Source of the DNA: Albifimbria verrucaria
Taxonomy: Eukaryota; Ascomycota; Sordariomycetes; Hypocreales; Stachybotryaceae
Assembly (NCBI GenBank): GCA_020081605.1
Contig: JAHREC010000062.1
Span: 1,364,001 to 1,428,000 of the forward strand
Direction of reading: 5' to 3'
DNA length: 64,000 nt
Shown: in pieces, positions 59,628 through 64,000 of the stretch
Layout: every line of letters begins with the position of its first letter
Position numbering within the stretch: the first letter of the stretch is position 1
Notes under the pieces: model-generated
Database searches by the model: none
What the model was told of the DNA's origin: nothing
Seen by the model: only the letters and a program-made list of their open reading frames with translations
Position numbers and translations under genes: made by a program

Positions 59628-61251
59628 ATGAGTGAGACGTATCCCACGCTCACGCAATGCGCCCTCGTGGCCGGCGCCCTCAAAGTGCTCCTCTTCCCGC
59701 ATAGTTGGTTCACCATGACGCCCTCGACGCAGCCACGAGCTTGCCTACTGACGCGCCTTTGTCTCCCAGCAAATCCACCGACTTCGAGGTCCATCGCAAC
59801 TGGCTGGCCATTACCAACAGTCTGCCGCTGTCCCAGTGGTACTACGAGAAGACGTCGGAATGGACCCTCGACTACCCGCCCTTCTTCGCCTACTTCGAAT
59901 GGGTGCTCGCGCACTTCGCCCGCCTTGTCGACCCGCTCATGGTCCGCGTCTACAACCTCGACTACGATAGCTGGGAGACGATCTACTTCCAGCGTGCGAC
60001 CGTTATTATTACCGAGCTGGTGCTGGTGTACGCGCTGCAGCTGTTCATCGATTCCACCCCACTCAACAACAAGCGCGCCGCCCAAGCTGCTGCTTTGTCC
60101 ATCTTCCTGTCGCCCGGACTGCTTATTATCGACCATATTCACTTCCAGTACAATGGATTCATGTACGGAATTCTAGTCTGGTCGCTTGTCCTGGCACGCT
60201 GTCGGTCTACATTGCTGGGAAGCGGTCTCGTCTTTGCTGCTCTGCTGTGCTTCAAGCACATCCATCTGTACCTGGCGCCCGCCTATTTCGTATTCCTGCT
60301 CCGAACCTACTGCCTCTCGACCCGCTCCATCTTCCGCATCAAGTTCCTGAACTGTATCAAGCTGGGTGGTGGTCTCGGCGCCATCTTCGCGGCGGCGTTT
60401 GGACCCTTCGCATTCATGGGCCAGATCCCCAGCTGATGAGCCGTCTGTTCCCATTCTCACGTGGGCTGTGCCATGCGTACTGGGCCCCTAACGTATGGGC
60501 GCTTTACTCTCTCGCCGACCGTGTCTTGATATACCGTGAGTCTCGTATGATTAAGAAAGACTTGGATTTTATTACTAACGTTGAGTCAGTTGCACCAAAG
60601 CTTGGTTTGACAGTTAAGACTGAGGCTCTGCAGAGCGTGACTAGAGGCCTTGTTGGAGACACTGCTTTTGCCGTGCTGCCAGAAATCACACCCAGGATAT
60701 GCTTCGTATTGACGCTTTTCTTCCAGGCGCTGCCGCTCATTAAGCTGTTCTCGGCCCCAACATGGGAGAACTTTATTGGCGCAATTACGCTCTGCGGCTA
60801 CGCATCTTTCCTATTTGGCTGGCATGTTCACGAAAAAGCCATTCTTTTGGTCATTATCCCCTTCAGCCTGATCGCTCTCAGGGACAGGCGTCACCTGGGT
60901 GCATTCCGACCCTTGGCCGTTGCTGGCCACGTCTCCCTGTTCCCGCTCCTCTTCACCCCAGCAGAGTTCCCCATCAAGACCGTCTACACCATCGCGTGGC
61001 TGGTCACGTTTCTTATCGTGTTTGACCGTCTCACTCCAGCATCGGACAAGCCGAGAATCTTTTTGCTGGACAGGTTCAGCACCTTTTACATCGCGGTATG
61101 CATACCGCTCATTGCATACAGCTCGCTGGGGCACCAGCTGGTGTTTGGCAAGAACTTTGAGTTTCTGCCTCTCATGTTTACCAGCTCTTACACGGCCATT
61201 GGCGTGATTGGTAGCTGGGTGGGCTACATGGTGGTGTACTTTACAGCTTAA
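59628..61251 (+). CDS. alg8: Dolichyl-P-Glc:Glc1Man9GlcNAc2-PP-dolichol alpha-1,3-glucosyltransferase ALG8
   Basis: Two exons (59628-59703 and 59770-61251; 66-nt intron) for about 519 residues after two repairs. The luminal signature [15 protein letters not shown], then [20 protein letters not shown] (the DYPP motif of ALG6/ALG8), is followed by [36 protein letters not shown] and about ten hydrophobic segments. ALG8 adds the second glucose to the lipid-linked oligosaccharide in the ER membrane. Blocks such as [20 protein letters not shown] are diagnostic of the family. Breaks are at 59696-59698 (just before the intron) and 60427-60430; the latter would otherwise end the protein at TGA 60434-60436. 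Confidence 0.95.
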
Positions 61252-62808
61252 AAGGGGCACAGTGCTTAGGCAGGTAGTGTAGAGACAAAGATACCCTGAA
61301 TGGATTTTTCTAGTAGATGTTCCAGCGAATTCGGCCTGTCTTGATATATTAGAATTATTGTCGTGATGCAATCGTCAAGGGAATTTTGTATCTCTATGGG
61401 CCTTTTGCCTGAATGAATCGCTTCTGGTGAGGTTGTCCAAGTATCTCCGCTGAGTCAGCGAGGCGTGTGGGTGTGTGGGGAAGACCCACGTGAAACGCAA
61501 GGCTGAAGAACACGAAGATCGTTTCGTAGACAGGCGCGGAATCGTCGGTCAGGTAATTTCTCGCGCATAAGAGGGAGCCCAAGATTGTGAATAATGCACA
61601 GGATTGTAATTAAGTGAGCCGAAAATTCTCTGGGGACTCAATTAAGGAGAGATGTTTCATAAGAGCTTGATAAGTTTGGTGTCGCCGGGAGACAATCAAA
61701 CATAGGTTTGATATTGGAGGTTGCGGTTTTTGCCTTGAAGCCAGACAAGCGAGAGGCTGTTAATTTTAAGTTATTCTAGATTATTCCGAGAGTTCCAATC
61801 GCGTTTCACAGGAATAAATTGAATACACGGGCTGGCTGTGCGTTTAGGCGTCTGCTATCAAACCCCGGACGAGGACGTGTACAAATTTCGAGGCTATCAA
61901 TTGACCAGGTATCGAATGCCGGATACAATGGGGAACATCTGGGCGAGGAATTGCTTGTAAGGGACATTTGAGCGTGCAAATTAATCGCGTCGCCGCAGCG
62001 AGCAGAACGAGCCCATGAACGTGGCAAATACAGCGGATGGCAGAGGATCGCAGAGGGACAAAGGGTCTAGCGGGTGGAGGAGTCCTGGTGGCTCACGAGG
62101 CGGGAGGAGAGCCGACGAGGTTCCCTGTGCCGGCCGGGCGCTTGGGGAGGCTAAACTCGTTCGTTCGTTAAGTCGTGGTGCGTACCCGTGGCTCGGGCTC
62201 AGGTACCTCCCAGCCCACGTCGCTGTACACGCTACCCGCCTTGCTGCCGTGACGCGCCACGCCGAGCCTGGTACCCGCTACTCCAGCCGCTACCTGTTGG
62301 CCCCCAGTTTTTTCCCTTTCCTCCTGGTCAATCCTCCCACCCACGTAATTCCGGCCTTTTCCTCCCGTTGCACTTCGCCGTCACTCAAAGCGCGTCCACC
62401 TTGTTTTTTTCTCCTCCTCCTCTGCCTCTCCTCCGTCACCACCACCGCTCCTTGCTCCGGCATCTGCCTCGACCTCGCTTCATCCTTAACCCCCGCGCCC
62501 ACGTGCACTTACACCGTCGCGACGGCAATCCCCACGGCGCGTCCGAGAGCCCGTCTCGTGTAAGTCGTTTGCAGCCGACGCCTCCCAGAATTTCACCGCG
62601 ACTCCGCCCGTCTCCCCTCCTTTCGCCAGGCCGACCTATACCGCCCTGCCCGGACGGCCCAAACCCACAAAGCCGCTCGTCTACGCCTTGCAGATGCTGC
62701 TGCATTGGCGCCGCCGCCCTTAATAATAGCAGGGAGGGACAGGACACCGAGGGCTTCGACCTTTCGCCATTGCTCTACACGGGGCTGGCTGCGCTTCTCG
62801 TAGGCAAC
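61252..62808. other. Intergenic region and C-rich leader of the next gene
   Basis: The left half is AT-leaning with no gene. From 62.2 kb the plus strand is strongly C/T-rich and leads into the ITC1-like start. A 230-codon frame (62188-62880) reads through into the ATG at 62809 but is only Pro/Ser/Arg-rich and is taken as leader. Confidence 0.5.
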
Positions 62809-64000
62809 ATGGTAAGCGCCAGCTCTGCTCCAGCTTTTCCCGCCGCTCCGGACGCTCACCCATCCCCAGGTTCTCTTTAAACGCAAGCCCGTGCAGTTCC
62901 TGCCACCCGCCGATATCCAGGATGATAATGCAGAGGTAACTAGCGGCACCTCGAGCCATGCAACCGCACGTGAGGCTCACCATGTCCAGGTTTGGCACAT
63001 CCCCGAAACAGGCGAGATCTTTGCGACATACGAGGACTACCTCACCCGGTACGCTGAATTTCACCCTTCATGTCGTGGAATATCGTCGCTTACACAAATA
63101 TAGCATGGATTTCTACAAGCAGGTGCGCTAGACCAATTGGCACCGTCCTCGCGCGCTTCGAAGCTGACCATTGCCCTATAGCGTCGTTTCAATGACCAGA
63201 TTACCGGGCATTCTGGCCTGACTTTTTTGAAGCGTTTAAGAGCGAGGTTGGTCAGTGTCACGTCGTGGCGAACCCTAGCTAACTTAACCCGATCCAGCTC
63301 ACCGGAGGTCGCGAGGTTGAGGCCTCCTTTCCTGAGGCGCTGAAGGGTCCCGTCCTTCGGAAGGTCCAGTTCCAGACGATTTCGCGTCTCGACAACCTGG
63401 TTGACCTAGTTTTCGACGAATTCAAAGACGATTTTTTTCCCGGCGAAGAAGTCACCGTCTCCACCAATGGCCATGCTGGAAAACTCTCTCACGGTCTGGT
63501 CAGAGACAAGACCTCATTTGGACCCCGCGTGCTGCCCGATGGCACGCACAGTCTGCCCATGACACGCTACCATGTCACTCTCAAAGATACCGGCGAAGAG
63601 ACTATGGTTACCGACGGCGACATCTTCAGAGACCGTGGCGTCTTCACTAAAGCTATCCTCAGGTCATTTATCAAAAGAACTGTCACTAGGGAAGCGTGGA
63701 ATGGAGCACCTTGGCTGGTCAAGTTGGAATATGCCAATCAGTACCACATTGATACTAACATTCCTCCTCATCTCCGTCACGACACGAAGCTCCAGGAGCG
63801 CAAGCAACTGCAGGCGCAGAAGCGCGCGCAACAGACTCACGGCGAGGTGAACGGGCATAGCCCAACTATACACGCAGGCCCGATGCGCTTGCCAGAACTG
63901 AAGCCTGCACCAAAGGGCCAGAAGCTGAAGCCGGGACAACAAGGTCAGGCTACTAAAGGCCTCAAATGGCCCCTGAGCATGGCCATGCATGGTTCCAGTC
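62809..64000 (+). CDS. WAC-domain chromatin remodelling subunit (ITC1/ACF1-like), 5' part only
   Basis: The visible exons are 62809-62811 (just ATG), 62870-62935, 62990-63048, 63104-63122, 63182-63246 and 63298 to the edge, with introns of 51-59 nt in consistent phase. The product starts MVLFKRKPVQFLPPADIQDD, then VWHIPETGEIFATYEDYLTR, MDFYKQRRFNDQITGHSGLT and PEALKGPVLRKVQFQTISRL: the WAC domain of WSTF/ACF1/ITC1, which binds DNA in ISWI-type complexes. A Lys/Gln/Pro-rich region follows; the DDT domain would lie beyond the window. One T is missing at 63223-63228. A second start in the long leader cannot be excluded. Family call is firm; naming it ITC1 is inference. Confidence 0.9.

Noticed and set aside
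62188..62880. 230-codon frame reading into the ITC1-like ATG
   Set aside because: Pure Pro/Arg/Ser low complexity from a C/T-rich leader; family proteins begin at the ATG at 62809 followed by VLFKRK after the intron.

Overview
This is a stretch of a filamentous ascomycete nuclear genome (Pezizomycotina; the protein sequences read most like Sordariomycetes, perhaps Hypocreales, but that placement is an impression). The signs are short 50-80 nt introns with GTRNGT donors, CTRAC-like branch points and YAG acceptors, genes on both strands with kilobase gaps, Zn(II)2Cys6 and HeLo-like/ankyrin families, and dispersed tRNA genes.

Layout. 1-7 kb: end of a histidine-phosphatase gene, a HeLo-like/ankyrin protein, a hemerythrin-domain protein and a PEX11-family peroxisomal protein. 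7-20 kb: a housekeeping block with eIF3c, mitochondrial ISA2, ribosomal proteins uL30 (RPL7, with an intronic box C/D snoRNA) and uS11 (RPS14) fired head-to-head from 75 bp, the transcription-coupled repair ATPase RAD26/CSB, and a ketopantoate-reductase-like protein. 20-30 kb: about 9 kb of mostly non-coding DNA around one Myb-type regulator. 30-44 kb: the spliceosomal core protein PRP8 carrying a 158-residue mini-intein, a small complex I subunit-like protein, SAP18, the splicing factor PRP18 and COP9 subunit CSN1. 44-50 kb: sparse DNA with four tRNA-Asn(GUU) genes. 50-64 kb: a Zn2Cys6 transcription factor, an Xaa-Pro aminopeptidase, an EMP46/47-type cargo lectin, the ER glucosyltransferase ALG8, and the start of an ITC1/ACF1-type chromatin remodelling subunit that runs off the right edge.

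The most important property of the window is technical. Nearly every conserved gene is broken by missing single bases inside homopolymer runs (mostly C/G runs of 3-5). I count about 44 such sites in 15 genes, always losses. Essential single-copy genes (PRP8, eIF3c, RPL7, RPS14) cannot all be dead, and the tRNA-Asn acceptor stems show the same one-base loss, so I treat them as consensus errors in the assembly. Gene entries below therefore describe one gene across several reading frames; exon borders are given where splice signals and phase agree.

Functionally this is a core-genome region: translation (eIF3c, uL30, uS11, tRNA-Asn), splicing (PRP8, PRP18, and SAP18 in part), DNA repair and chromatin (RAD26, SAP18, ITC1-like), protein quality and secretion (ALG8, EMP47-like, CSN1), with one accessory-looking gene (1.0-4.0 kb). 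I do not see a multi-gene undescribed system; the best specific finds are the PRP8 mini-intein, the snoRNA inside the RPL7 intron and the assembly-wide homopolymer signature.
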